From Chitinophagaceae bacterium (lineage in GTDB: Bacteria > Bacteroidota > Bacteroidia > Chitinophagales > Chitinophagaceae), in contig JAIEMP010000004.1 of NCBI GenBank assembly GCA_019752045.1, positions 248,001-312,000 on the forward strand: a DNA stretch of 64,000 nt, written 5' to 3'. Below the pieces are notes generated by a model. The model did not search any database and was not told where the DNA came from. It worked only from the letters and a program-made list of their open reading frames with translations. Positions 33,872 through 44,700 of the stretch are shown here, in pieces. Position numbers and translations under genes: made by a program. Every line of letters starts with the position of its first letter. Position 1 is the first letter of the stretch.

Positions 33872-36331
33872 TTATTCCTCATAATAAACCCTTTTCACCC
33901 GTTGGCTGATGCCGGTCATAACTTCATATGGAATGGTTTGGCTCCATTGTGCAAGCTGATTGATAGATAGGTTCTTCCCAAAAACAATTACTTCATCGCC
34001 TTCGCTTACTCCCGGTATAGCGGTTACATCCAGCATGGTCATATCCATACAAACGGAGCCAATAACAGGTGCTTTTTTTCCATTCACCAGCATATACCCT
34101 TTACCGTTACTGAGGTTTCGGGGATAACCATCTGCATATCCAATACGAACAGTTGCTGTTACACTCGGTTGATGAATAACTCCTCTTCGGTTATAGCCCA
34201 CCGTATCTCCGGGTTGTAAATGTTTAAGCTGCGCAATAGTGGTTTTTAAACTCAAAACTTCTTCTAACTTCAGTTGATGGGCTGCTGAACTGATGCCATA
34301 CATGCCAATACCTAACCTTATCATATCATACTGTAATTGCGGATGACGCAATGTTCCGTTTGAATTATCCAGATGACGGATAAATGAATACTGCAGTTGT
34401 GATTGTATATATGCACAGGCTTCTTCAAAGAGTTTTGCCTGCTGCAATGTAAATGTATCTTCATTTTCATCTTCACTTGCAGCCAGATGGCTGAAGACAG
34501 ATTGTACGGTGAAATAGTTTTTCTTTTTTAACTCCCGGCATAATTGTTCTAACTCCTCTTTCATAAATCCAAGCCGGTGCATACCCGTATCAATTTTCAG
34601 ATGCACGGGATAATCGGTAATGGCTTCTTTTTCAAGATATGTTTCAAATGCATGCAGTATAGAAAAAGAAAACAACTCCGGTTCAAGATTGTGTTCTGTT
34701 AATGCATCAAAACTAACCGGCTCGGGGTTCATCACCATAATGGGTAAAGTAATGCCGGCTTTTCTTAATTCAACACCTTCATCAGTAAACGCAACTGCCA
34801 GATAATCTGCATGTATAAACTGCAGGAGATTAGCTATTTCATAACTGCCGCTGCCATACGAAAATGCTTTGACCATAGCCATGATCTTGGTTGATGGATG
34901 CAGCAACTTCTGGTATTCTTTTATATTTCTTGCAATGGCAGAAAGATTTATTTCGAGAACCGTTTGATGTGTTTTTAATTCCAGCAGCTGAGCAACTTTA
35001 TCCAGTTCAAATGCACGTGCGCCTTTAATAAGAATGGTTTCATTACTAAAGTTGAGGGAGGGTAAAGCATTTATCAGCTCAGCAGTAGATGCAAAGTTTT
35101 CAATTGGTACAGAAGAAATCAGTTCTGTTAAATGCTGTTTTGTTTTTTCTCCAACAGTGAATAACCTGTTTACCCGGTGGCTTAAAATTAAATGCGCAAT
35201 TGATTGGTATACTTCCTGTTCCTGTGCTGCAGGTGCTGGAAAGTCTGACAGGATAACGGTTTTATGCTGATGCTGCCGTTGTTGCTGCAGCATGTTGAGT
35301 GCAATGGCAAAGGAACTGAGATCGGCACTGTAACTGTCGTTAATGATGGTTGTATGATGAATACCGCTTTTTAACTCCAGCCGTAAGCTTACCGGCCTTA
35401 ATTGCAGAAATTTTTCTTTTAACACATCTGACGAAACTTCTAAATACAAACAAACAGCTAAACAGGTCATCGCATTTTCAACCGAAGCATCATCAATAAA
35501 AGGAATTACAATATGATCTGCTTGGTCTTTTTGCTCAAAATGTATTTCTGCAGTTGCAGTATGCTTTTGTATCCGTTTAATTAATACATCATTTGAATTG
35601 CTGCTGCCCCAAGTAAATATTTTTTTAGTTGATAATGTTAGCCCGTTCAATCTTTCCGGCGAGCAGATCAGTACTTCAGCAGTGGAGGCGAGTTTTAATT
35701 TCTCGTCCAGTTTTTGTTGCTTATCTGTAAAGCCGTCATCATGAGCTTCGCCAATAGATGTAAGCACAGCAATGGTTGGCCGAATTATTTGTTCCAACTT
35801 TTCCATCTCGCCTGTTTGCGAAATACCGGCTTCAAAAATGGCAAGTGTATGTTCTGCTTTCAGTTGCCAGACACTTAACGGCACACCAACCTGTGAGTTA
35901 TAACTTTTCGGACTGCGTACAATATTAAACTGATCTGTGAGTAATTGATTGAGCCACTCTTTTACAATGGTTTTTCCATTGCTGCCTGTAAGTCCAATTA
36001 CTGGGATGTTAAATTGTGTGCGATGATAAGCGGAAAGTTGCTGTAATGCAAATAAGCAGTCATCAACCAATAAAAAATTGGCTTCAGGAAAATCGACAAG
36101 CTCTATTTTTTTTTGAACAATAAAACTTCTCACTCCTTTATGATAGCAGTCTTTAATAAACGCATGGCCATCTCTGCGACCCGTTTGCAGCGCAAAAAAA
36201 ATGGTTGATTGGGGATGAATGATGCGTCTGCTGTCGATTTGCAAATGCTCAATAGCATCGGTTGTATTTGCTTTTTGCAAATAAACTGCTTGAAGAACAA
36301 GGGCAATACGATCAATGCTGTATACAGACAT
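33872..36331 (-). CDS. MurF-like / alanine racemase fusion protein
   Basis: 819 residues. The first ~450 resemble MurF (adds D-Ala-D-Ala to UDP-MurNAc-tripeptide), with P-loop TGSNGKT at about 115-121. From about 455 to the end is alanine racemase, with the PLP lysine in MVKAFSYGSG (Lys488), the GMHRLGF block and catalytic Tyr in GYNRRG. Such fusions are a known Bacteroidota trait. The MurF half departs from family motifs: GKTIVK instead of GKTTTK, and NDSYSAD instead of the usual YNANP, while a normal stand-alone MurF is at 47620-48894. The N-terminal half may be non-catalytic (inference). Preceded by terC with 17 bases between. Confidence 0.93.
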   Translation of the reverse strand: MSVYSIDRIALVLQAVYLQKANTTDAIEHLQIDSRRIIHPQSTIFFALQTGRRDGHAFIKDCYHKGVRSFIVQKKIELVDFPEANFLLVDDCLFALQQLSAYHRTQFNIPVIGLTGSNGKTIVKEWLNQLLTDQFNIVRSPKSYNSQVGVPLSVWQLKAEHTLAIFEAGISQTGEMEKLEQIIRPTIAVLTSIGEAHDDGFTDKQQKLDEKLKLASTAEVLICSPERLNGLTLSTKKIFTWGSSNSNDVLIKRIQKHTATAEIHFEQKDQADHIVIPFIDDASVENAMTCLAVCLYLEVSSDVLKEKFLQLRPVSLRLELKSGIHHTTIINDSYSADLSSFAIALNMLQQQRQHQHKTVILSDFPAPAAQEQEVYQSIAHLILSHRVNRLFTVGEKTKQHLTELISSVPIENFASTAELINALPSLNFSNETILIKGARAFELDKVAQLLELKTHQTVLEINLSAIARNIKEYQKLLHPSTKIMAMVKAFSYGSGSYEIANLLQFIHADYLAVAFTDEGVELRKAGITLPIMVMNPEPVSFDALTEHNLEPELFSFSILHAFETYLEKEAITDYPVHLKIDTGMHRLGFMKEELEQLCRELKKKNYFTVQSVFSHLAASEDENEDTFTLQQAKLFEEACAYIQSQLQYSFIRHLDNSNGTLRHPQLQYDMIRLGIGMYGISSAAHQLKLEEVLSLKTTIAQLKHLQPGDTVGYNRRGVIHQPSVTATVRIGYADGYPRNLSNGKGYMLVNGKKAPVIGSVCMDMTMLDVTAIPGVSEGDEVIVFGKNLSINQLAQWSQTIPYEVMTGISQRVKRVYYEE

Positions 36332-36348
36332 AGGAACAAAGATGCAAA

Positions 36349-37320
36349 CTATTTAGGCATATCGGGCGGCAACCCTCTTTTCTTATGATTGATGGAATAA
36401 AGAATAGAACCGCCAATACAGGCAATGATCACCACTAATGACAAAATCACTTGAGAAGTTTTACTCATCACTTCATTGATCCATTTTTCTGCCAGCATTT
36501 TAAATCCGATAAAAAATAAAACAATGGCAATGCCCTGTTGCAAAAAATCGAATTTGCTTACAGCACCTCTAAGTAAAAAAAAGAGTGAACGCAGGCCCAG
36601 TACAGCAAATACGTTGGAGGTATAAATAACAAGACTTGCATAGTTGCTGTTACGATCTACAATACCCAGAACTGCAGGGATCGAATCTAATGCAAATACA
36701 ATATCCGTTGTGGCGAGCATCACCACAACTACAAACAAAGAGGTGTATACAACTTTACCATGTTCTTTTATGCGGTAACGGCCATCACCATCATCCATGG
36801 TAATGGGTAATATTTTTTTCAGGAATTTATAAACCGAACTGTCTCGGGGATCAAACTCTTCTTCCTGGTTGCTGGTAAACATTTTATAACCGGTGTATAA
36901 AAGAAATGCACCAAAAATATACAACACCCAGTGTACACGGTTCACCAGTTCAACACCAAGTGTTATAAATACAACACGGAATACAATGGCCATTAATACG
37001 CCAATTAATAAAACACGTGGAATGTATAATTCTTTTACCCGAAAGAAACTGAAGATGAGTACAAACACAAAAATATTATCAATACTCAGGCTCCACTCCA
37101 TTAAATAAGCACTTACATATTCAAGCGCCGCCTGTTTCCCATCTTCAAACCAGACAAAACCTCCAAAGGCCAAAGCAAGCAATACCCAGAAAATAGTTTG
37201 ATACAATGCCTGTTTGGTGGTGAGCTCTTTTGATTTTTTGCTTAACAAGCCCAAATCAAAGACCAGTGCAATCACCAGAATAATTCCAAAAACAAGATAC
37301 GTAACCTGTGTATGGCTCAT
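36349..37320 (-). CDS. TerC family integral membrane protein
   Basis: 323 residues with about eight to nine hydrophobic segments. The conserved motifs ALEYVSAYLMEWSLSIDNIFVF and ATTDIVFALDSIPAVLGI contain the acidic residues thought to bind metal ions in TerC/Alx proteins. Family members export manganese or other cations, or help metallate exported proteins; the true role here is not deducible. It is 27 bases after gldG and 17 before murF/alr in a minus-strand run. Confidence 0.94.
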   Translation of the reverse strand: MSHTQVTYLVFGIILVIALVFDLGLLSKKSKELTTKQALYQTIFWVLLALAFGGFVWFEDGKQAALEYVSAYLMEWSLSIDNIFVFVLIFSFFRVKELYIPRVLLIGVLMAIVFRVVFITLGVELVNRVHWVLYIFGAFLLYTGYKMFTSNQEEEFDPRDSSVYKFLKKILPITMDDGDGRYRIKEHGKVVYTSLFVVVVMLATTDIVFALDSIPAVLGIVDRNSNYASLVIYTSNVFAVLGLRSLFFLLRGAVSKFDFLQQGIAIVLFFIGFKMLAEKWINEVMSKTSQVILSLVVIIACIGGSILYSINHKKRGLPPDMPK

Positions 37321-37347
37321 AAAATAATTATTGTGCTTTCTGTCTGT

Positions 37348-39180
37348 TTAATGTTTATAACTGTATGTTCTTTTTCGCCACTGCATATAAACAAAGCCAA
37401 TCAATGCTATCAGCAGTAATGGAACAGCAATATTAATCAGCTGCCACATTAACCGCTGTTCATTTACTTTAACGGGATTGAGTAAACGCAGGGTAGCTTC
37501 TTTATTTCTTAACGCTACAATACCTCCTGCTCCTGTAAGATGTTGTAATGCATTTTGTAAAAAACTCCTGTTGGCAAAACTACGTTCCTGTACACGGCTG
37601 TAACCCATGGGGAAGGGTTCCTCTTGTGTATAGCCGTTTAATACCAGATCGCCATCAGCAACAACAATCTGTTGTGTGGGTTCTTCTGTTTGAGATTTAA
37701 ACGAGCCATATGCAGTTGTAAAATACTGTTTCATTTCTGCAGATATACGGTTTGCATAAAAACTGTTAAACCTACCCTCTAATAACATACCAACAGGTAA
37801 ATGTTTTTTATTGTACAGCTTTATATCTTCAATGGTTCTTAATTCCTGCAGGCTGATGATAGCGGGTGTGCTCACCACTTTTGCATTCTCGCTTGATGTA
37901 AGCAATATCGTTTTTGTAACGCCCTCTGCTTTTACTGTATCAATTGTGTTGGCAAACTGACTTAAAACCGGTTCCAGATTTTTGGTAATGGGATGATTAT
38001 CTGTTGCAACCAGTAACGGATAGTAATTAAAAGGAACATCGGCAAGTTGCGGCTGTCCGCCTGCGTTACCAACAACCATTTTGCTGAAATCACATTGCTG
38101 ATCCTGCAACAGATCTCTGTTGATCCGCACACCATATTTAAACAACAGCTCATCGAGCTCCAGGTTGCGGTCGTAAGCAAGTGTTTGAGAAGTTAAAGCT
38201 AAGCTGTCTTTTTCTGCATCCAATACATCCAGCATCCAGATAATTTTTCCTCCCTGCATAACGTACTGATCAATTTTCATTTTAACTGAATCAGTAAAAG
38301 GAATGGATGGTTTAATAATAAAAATAGCTGCAAACTCTTTGGGGATAATGGGCAGCTGATTGGGATCTATAATCTGGAACGTATAATCTGCATCTATCGT
38401 TTGTACCAGATCAAACGTTTCCGGTCCGGTTGGTTCACCGTTGCCGGTTAAATAGCCAATCAACGGTTTTTGTTTTCGTTGTATTTTTTCAATGGCATCA
38501 GCAAATTTAAATTCAAGCAAGGCTTCTGAATTGCTTATGCTTTTTGTTTCGTCTGTTGCCAGCCTGCCTGTTAAAGGATCACGGCTGTATTCGGTTTTAC
38601 CACTGAGCAAATCAACCGGAATAATTCTGTTGCTGTAATGAACAATGGCAGATGGATAAATAACCCGTTGCGTTTTTGCATTTTCTTTTTCCTGCACTTC
38701 AAGTGTGTAAGGCATAATGCCCAGCGTTTTTAAAGAATCTGCAATAATCTGCTGTATCACTTCCTCATTAAAATTGGGGCGTGTTTGCCGGATGCTGTCG
38801 AGATTAATGCCGTTAAACTTTAATTCATTCAATAAATTACTCAGCATATTGGCTTTATCATCTTCTGTAAATAACTCTTCAACTGTTTTATAATTTACAA
38901 CAAGCCTCTTGCCGCTGTACTCCTTCATTTCATCTAACAAATCATCGGTGCTGTTTTTCAGTTTTCTAAACGAAGAGCGTACATCACCTTTCAGAAACAC
39001 ATCAATGGTAATAGTGCTGTCTATATTCTTCAGTAATTTTTTTGTTTGAGAGGAGAGCGAGTAACGCTGTTCGCCTGTTAAATCAAGTCTGAACTTAAAT
39101 GCAGCAGCCAGCAGATTCAGAGCAATGAGTGCAGCCAGCATCAGCACCCATCCATATTTCATTGTGATCATTTTTTTCAT
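37348..39180 (-). CDS. gldG: Gliding motility ABC transporter auxiliary protein GldG
   Basis: 610 residues with one N-terminal membrane helix (YGWVLMLAALIALNLLAA), a large periplasmic part, and one C-terminal helix (NIAVPLLLIALIGFVYMQW). The region VKMKIDQYVMQGGKIIWMLD belongs to the ABC-type uncharacterised auxiliary domain shared by GldG proteins. GldF and GldG form, with the ATPase GldA, a complex required for gliding in Flavobacterium. The ATG overlaps the gldF stop by 4 bases, as is usual. gldA is not in this window. Confidence 0.92.
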   Translation of the reverse strand: MKKMITMKYGWVLMLAALIALNLLAAAFKFRLDLTGEQRYSLSSQTKKLLKNIDSTITIDVFLKGDVRSSFRKLKNSTDDLLDEMKEYSGKRLVVNYKTVEELFTEDDKANMLSNLLNELKFNGINLDSIRQTRPNFNEEVIQQIIADSLKTLGIMPYTLEVQEKENAKTQRVIYPSAIVHYSNRIIPVDLLSGKTEYSRDPLTGRLATDETKSISNSEALLEFKFADAIEKIQRKQKPLIGYLTGNGEPTGPETFDLVQTIDADYTFQIIDPNQLPIIPKEFAAIFIIKPSIPFTDSVKMKIDQYVMQGGKIIWMLDVLDAEKDSLALTSQTLAYDRNLELDELLFKYGVRINRDLLQDQQCDFSKMVVGNAGGQPQLADVPFNYYPLLVATDNHPITKNLEPVLSQFANTIDTVKAEGVTKTILLTSSENAKVVSTPAIISLQELRTIEDIKLYNKKHLPVGMLLEGRFNSFYANRISAEMKQYFTTAYGSFKSQTEEPTQQIVVADGDLVLNGYTQEEPFPMGYSRVQERSFANRSFLQNALQHLTGAGGIVALRNKEATLRLLNPVKVNEQRLMWQLINIAVPLLLIALIGFVYMQWRKRTYSYKH

Positions 39181-39911
39181 GAGTGAGCTTGCTTTTTGCC
39201 GCCGGCATGCTGAACAGTTAGGAAAAGTGCAAAGAAAATAATACTGAGAAAGTAAATCACATCTCTGCTGTCTATTACACCTTTTGATAAACTGCGGTAA
39301 TGAAAATCCATTCCCAGCATTTCAATGGTATAGTCAAGGCCTGCACCCAGCAACAGACTTACTGCAGTAAACCCACTGTAAAAAATAAAACATACAAATC
39401 CGCTGAGTAAAAAAGCTACAACCGGGTTTGTAGTATATACGCTGCAGCAGACTCCAATAGCTGTAAACGCAGCACATAAAAAGAAAAGACCGATGTATGA
39501 GCCGATAATACCACCAGTGTCTAAACTGGTGCCGTCTGCAGCCATTGCCTTCAATGTGAATAAATATGTAAGGGTAGGGAGCAGAGCAATAACAACTACT
39601 AACAGAGCAGCCAGGTATTTGCCAAATACAATTTGCTGAGCAGTAAGCGGTCGTGTAAGCAGGGTTTCAATTGTTCCGTTTCTCCATTCATCGGGGAACA
39701 GCCGCATGGTTACGGCAGGAATCAGAAACAATAAAATGAAAGGGGCCAGTTGAAAAAAGTTTTCAAGCGTGGCATAACCATAATCTAAAATGTTGAAGTT
39801 TGAGAATACAAATAGCATTAATCCGTTCAACAACAGAAACAGAATGATGGTGATATAACCGGTAAGATTGCTGAAAAACTGCCGGAATTCTTTTTTACAG
39901 ATTGCCCACAT
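39177..39911 (-). CDS. gldF: Gliding motility ABC transporter permease GldF
   Basis: 244 residues, six hydrophobic segments typical of ABC-2 type permeases. The N-terminus MWAICKKEFRQFFSNLTGYI and the block WRNGTIETLLTRPLTAQQIVFGKYLAALL are family marks. It is the first gene of the minus-strand run gldF-gldG-terC-murF/alr, with promoter box TATTTTTG only 7 bases from the ATG, hinting at a leaderless message. Its ATPase partner must be encoded elsewhere. Confidence 0.94.
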   Translation of the reverse strand: MWAICKKEFRQFFSNLTGYITIILFLLLNGLMLFVFSNFNILDYGYATLENFFQLAPFILLFLIPAVTMRLFPDEWRNGTIETLLTRPLTAQQIVFGKYLAALLVVVIALLPTLTYLFTLKAMAADGTSLDTGGIIGSYIGLFFLCAAFTAIGVCCSVYTTNPVVAFLLSGFVCFIFYSGFTAVSLLLGAGLDYTIEMLGMDFHYRSLSKGVIDSRDVIYFLSIIFFALFLTVQHAGGKKQAHS

Positions 39912-39918
39912 AGATGAA

Positions 39919-39926
39919 CAAAAATA
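39919..39926 (-). promoter_or_regulatory. gldF -7 box near start codon
   Basis: Minus-strand TATTTTTG matches TAnnTTTG; seven bases separate it from the ATG at 39911. Confidence 0.62.
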
Positions 39927-40008
39927 ATGGAATAATGTTGATGATCAGGGATGATGCATAATCTGCATCAAGTATTTGAATGAAATCTTGAAAAATTATG
40001 TACATGGC

Positions 40009-40041
40009 TTGATTTTTGAATTAGCTATACAATTAGTTTTG
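40009..40041 (+). promoter_or_regulatory. Promoter of T9SS cargo gene 40135
   Basis: TTG at 40009-40011 and TAGTTTTG at 40034-40041 are 22 bases apart, matching the phylum consensus; the predicted leader is nearly 90 bases. Confidence 0.6.
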
Positions 40042-40134
40042 AAGAATCCCTCCTCTGAAAACAAACTGCAAGCCCACACCTTTATCTGGTTCCCGGAGTA
40101 AACAATTTATTACATCAATTAAATTAAAATCTTT

Positions 40135-41550
40135 ATGAAAAGAGTTTTACTTTCTGCGCTTGCCCTTTTTTCAGTTACAGACAATGCTGTTTTTGCTCAA
40201 AACATTTTTAACGGAGAACCTGTTCAGGTGGTGGGTCAAATGAACGGTTACTCTACTGCACCTGCAGCTAATTCGGTTTACAGACTTCTATCTGTAAGCG
40301 CAGGAACACCCACTGATGGAAGAGGACAATGGACATTAACATACAATGCTCAGGCATCGGGTGGTGATGTGTTAAACACAAATATGGCAGGTGGCGGTGG
40401 AAAAGGCTTCTTATTTATTTCGGGGCCGGCAAGTGGTGGTGCTTGCGGCGGAAGATTCAATAACAAGTGGGTGTTTTCAGGAGTTGGCCAAGCTACATTA
40501 AATCAGGTAAATAATATTTCGACCTATTCCAGCACTTGCGGCGGAACAGATATGGGGCTTGATATGAGCACGGCAGGTTATTACACGTTTGTGTTTAATG
40601 ATGCAGGATATACACAAACCAATGCTTCCTATTATGTTGGTTATACTGCAGCCGCACCTGTAACGCTCACGCCTGGTATTACAACAGGTTTAGGTAATGG
40701 TGCATTGCGTGTAAGAATCACCACTTCTGCAACACCTTCTGCCAATGAACGCATTTTTGTACGTTACAGAAATGCAGTCAATGATTTCAGCAGTTCTACT
40801 TCATTGGTTGAAGCAACAGGCAGCGGTACTTCATGGACTGCTGATATTCCATCTCAACCCATTGGCAGCACCACTTATTATTTCATGTTTTCCTCTACCA
40901 GAACATTAGCTGAGTTAAATGCCGATGGTGAATTTCAACGCTCACTTGCCGCTTTACGCTTTAATGATAATGCAGGAGCTAACTTTTCTTACAACGCATC
41001 ACTGCTCCCTGTATCATTTACTTCGTTTACTGCTGTAAGTGAAAATGGAAAAATTAAATTGAACTGGAGTGCAGAAGAAACAGATAACCTCTCTCATTAT
41101 GAAATTGAAGAATCAAACACACCTGACAGACTTGTTACAACCCAACGGGTTGAAAAGAAAAATGAGACAGGACGTGGTTCTTACAGTTATGAAGATGCCA
41201 GTGTGAGACGTGGTGCTAACTATTACAGAGTATTGGCAGTAGGAAAAGACGGGGATAAAAAATATTCACAGGTGTTGCGTGTAAATATTGGTACAGCAGG
41301 TAAAGGAATTGATATTCTTCCTTCATCGGGCAGCGAAACTCTGGTGATCCGTTTTAATGAAATTGCAAGAGGAACGTATCAGTTAAATGTGTTTGGCAAT
41401 AGCGGAGAGCTGGTTTACAGTAAAAGAATTGTGCATGACGGAACAGATCAAACACAACTTATTCAGTTGGGTAAAGCATTGGCACATGGACTTTACCGGG
41501 TGCAGTTAAGTGGATTAAACGAGCGGTTTACAGAAACTATATTTAAATAA
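40135..41550 (+). CDS. Secreted protein with T9SS sorting domain
   Basis: 471 residues. Signal peptide MKRVLLSALALFSVTDNAVFAQ precedes a beta-rich region with Gly-rich loops (NMAGGGGKGFLFISGPASGG, CGGRFNNKW) and several cysteines, then an FnIII-like segment (HYEIEESNTPDRL) and a type A T9SS sorting domain ending TETIFK. I recognise no catalytic motif. It is expected on the cell surface. It is a single gene with its own promoter and terminator, so it is regulated independently of the cargo gene after it. Confidence 0.85.
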   Translation: MKRVLLSALALFSVTDNAVFAQNIFNGEPVQVVGQMNGYSTAPAANSVYRLLSVSAGTPTDGRGQWTLTYNAQASGGDVLNTNMAGGGGKGFLFISGPASGGACGGRFNNKWVFSGVGQATLNQVNNISTYSSTCGGTDMGLDMSTAGYYTFVFNDAGYTQTNASYYVGYTAAAPVTLTPGITTGLGNGALRVRITTSATPSANERIFVRYRNAVNDFSSSTSLVEATGSGTSWTADIPSQPIGSTTYYFMFSSTRTLAELNADGEFQRSLAALRFNDNAGANFSYNASLLPVSFTSFTAVSENGKIKLNWSAEETDNLSHYEIEESNTPDRLVTTQRVEKKNETGRGSYSYEDASVRRGANYYRVLAVGKDGDKKYSQVLRVNIGTAGKGIDILPSSGSETLVIRFNEIARGTYQLNVFGNSGELVYSKRIVHDGTDQTQLIQLGKALAHGLYRVQLSGLNERFTETIFK

Positions 41551-41565
41551 AGAAAAACCACATAT

Positions 41566-41598
41566 AGCCCTGCAGTCTTGTACTGCAGGGCTTTTTTT
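41566..41598 (+). terminator. Terminator after T9SS cargo gene
   Basis: Stem AGCCCTGCAGT (41566-41576) / ACTGCAGGGCT (41582-41592) with loop CTTGT and a run of T. Confidence 0.9.
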
Positions 41599-41757
41599 AA
41601 TTCAATCATTTAGCAAATACTTTTTTTAAGTGGTAAAATAAAACGGGGATTCGGTTGGTTTTTAACGTGCAAACATTATCTTTAAGCTCTCCCGTATATC
41701 CTCTGAAAGTCCCTCTTGACCTGCCTTTAAGAAGCCTGTAACAAATAAAATCATAGT

Positions 41758-44700
41758 ATGATGATGAAAACTGCAGCTGGCTTTCTCCTTTTTTTTGCAA
41801 TAGTATGTACAGGCAATGCACAAACTGTTTTATATACAGCCGATTTTGGAACAGGCACTGCTTTTCCAACAGGCTGGAGTGTAACAGGAACGCAAGCTGC
41901 AAATATTGAAATTTCAACAGCAACTCCATCAAACATCTACAACTTTCCCATTTCTTTTTCTGCCGGATCAAATTTAAATGATGGAAGAACCGGCGCTGCA
42001 AATGGTACGGCAATCATTACAGTATCAGGCGTAGTAAATACAGTTGGGTATACTTCTGTTCAGGTACTTTTTGGTGCACGGGAAACAGCAAATTACTCCG
42101 GCACTTTTTTATTCGAGTGGAGCAGTGATGGTGTAGTCTGGAACCCGATTGCATTCACCAACGTGGCCAACAACAGCACCTGGCAATTGATTAATGCTGG
42201 TAACTGGTTAACATTACCGGCAGGTGCATCCAATCAACCCAATCTGCAGTTTAGATTAACAATGAATCGTACAGGCGGAGGTAATGGCAATTACAGTATA
42301 GATGATTTTACAGTACAGGGTTTTGCAACAGGCGGCAGCAATGCAACAGATTATTTCAGATCAAGACAATCAGGCAACTGGCATTTGTCATCCAGCTGGG
42401 AATCTTCACCCGATAACAGTACATGGATCAATGCAACACTCATTCCAACAGTTTCAGCAAATATCATTCAAATAAGAAACGGGCATAGTATTACAATGAA
42501 CGGAAATGTAATTGCTGATCAACTGATAGTTGATGCTGGAGCTACATTGCTTCATCCCAACTCAACCGCTTTTACAATTGATAACGGACCCGGAGATGAC
42601 ATGTCGGTTTCAGGAACCTATGTGCTTAATGGCGCCAACCCTTTGGGTTTGGGAACATACGTTGTAGAAAATGGCGGTATCATTCGTGCAGATAATAATA
42701 CAGGCGGTGTTGCTGATAATATTGCCATGAGCAGTAACGGACGGGTGTTGTTTAAAACAGGAAGCATCTTTCAGTGGAACAATACCAGCCAGTTTAGTGC
42801 AAACGGATTCACTTATTTTAACAGTGCAACTGAACGGCCTGTTTTCAGAATAACTCAAGGTATTGGTCTTGCAGTTGGTGGCGGAGCTGATCTGCTGATA
42901 AACGGATTGTTTGAAGCTGACGGATCCATTTCTTTTACAGGTGCAGGATCAAAAATATTCAGAGATGGCATTATCGGTGCGGCGATCATTACACAAACAC
43001 CTTCATCCGGAACATTTATTATTAATGGAACAAATGCACAATTGGGTGGCTTCGGTTCAATACTTTTAAACAACTCTGGCCTGCAAATAACAGCAGGCGC
43101 ACAAGTTTTGCTCACCAGCAACAAAACGGTTGATAACTCATCATTCATAAACAACGGAACATTTAATTGTCAGTCGTTTATTGTTTCAGGAACAACCGCT
43201 TTTACACTCAACGCCGGTGCAACACTCGGTATCGGATCTTCTGATGGAATTACCAGTGCAGGTGCAGGTAATATTCAAACATCTTCCCGAACCTACAGCA
43301 GCGATGCCAATTATTTGTACAATGGAGCAACCAACCAGGTAACAGGTGTTTTTACAACCACACCGGTTGCGAACAGCATCAATGCATTGAGCATTGCAAA
43401 TACAGGTAACGTTGTTACGTTAAGCACAAATAATTTAACAACAAACAGCCTTTATTTAAACAGTGGTTTTTTTGCATCAGGCACAAATCAAACTTTACGG
43501 ATAACTGCCAATGGTATTATTTATGGTAATGGTGGTCACAACCAAAACAATGCCGCAGCAGGATTTATTGAGTTTCTTGGGAATGGTTCAACCAACGGCA
43601 TTGCTCCGGGTTTTCCAAATCTGTATGCGGTGATTGCAAATGGAGCAATTGATTTTAATGGAAATCCCAATACACAATCGGCCACCATCATGAACCGCCT
43701 GCAGTTAAACAACGGTTCATCTGTTTCGGCTGCACCGTTTTATGCAACTGGTTCTACGTTGGTTTATAACACCGGCTTTACCTATGCAAGAAATGTAGAA
43801 TGGGGAAGTGCACCTGGTGTACAGGGTTATCCGTATCATGTAACGGTACAAGGGAATACAATTCTTGATTTAAATACCAATCCTGTTGCTACAGCTCAGC
43901 TGGCATTGGGAGGAGACTTAACTGTTGGAACCGCAAATGGTTGGGGACGGATTTATATGAATGCCGGCATGGCAAGACCACTTTCAATTGGAGGTAGTTT
44001 AATCATTGGTTCGGGAAGTGCAGCATCTAACAGCAGTGAACTTTTTCTATCTAATAACATTGGAGGTGATCTTTGGCTGTATGGAAGTTTTACACGTTAC
44101 AATAATTGTTTTTTTACAGATAACAACCGGGCTGTGTATTTAAGAGGAAGTAATAATGCATCAATAAACACACCCGATATTAACACACCGGGAATACCAT
44201 CGCAGAACTTTAGTTATGTTCGTTTAGAGAAAACGGGTAACGCCACCATTACATTAAACTGTGCAACGGGAATTACAAGAGAATTGAGTTTTATCAGTGG
44301 ATTTACACAGAGTAACAGTAATAATCTGTTGGTTTTTTATAACGATGCAGTTGCACTTTCTGCAAGTGCCACATCGTTCAACAATGGTCCGGTTAAAAAA
44401 ATCGGGAACGATGCATTTGTATTCCCTGTTGGTAAACCGCAATTAGCCGGACCAGCCGGTGGAGGTTACCGGTTTATGAGTATTTCAGCCCCTGCTTTAA
44501 CAAGCGATTCTTATACGGCAGAATTTATTGTAGGCAGTGCAACAGGGCTGGGCCCCATTGGAGCTGCTGCTTATGCATTAGGATTAAAACGTGTTAGCCG
44601 TTGTGAGTACTGGACTTTAAACAGAGACAATGGCAACTCAGCAGTTGATGTTACCATTTCCTGGAACGATAGAAGTAGTTGTAATGGTACGTATGTAACT

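Noticed and set aside
41606-42013. Minus-strand open frame of 135 codons
   Set aside because: It overlaps the signal peptide and start of the 1215-residue cargo gene and has no recognisable features.
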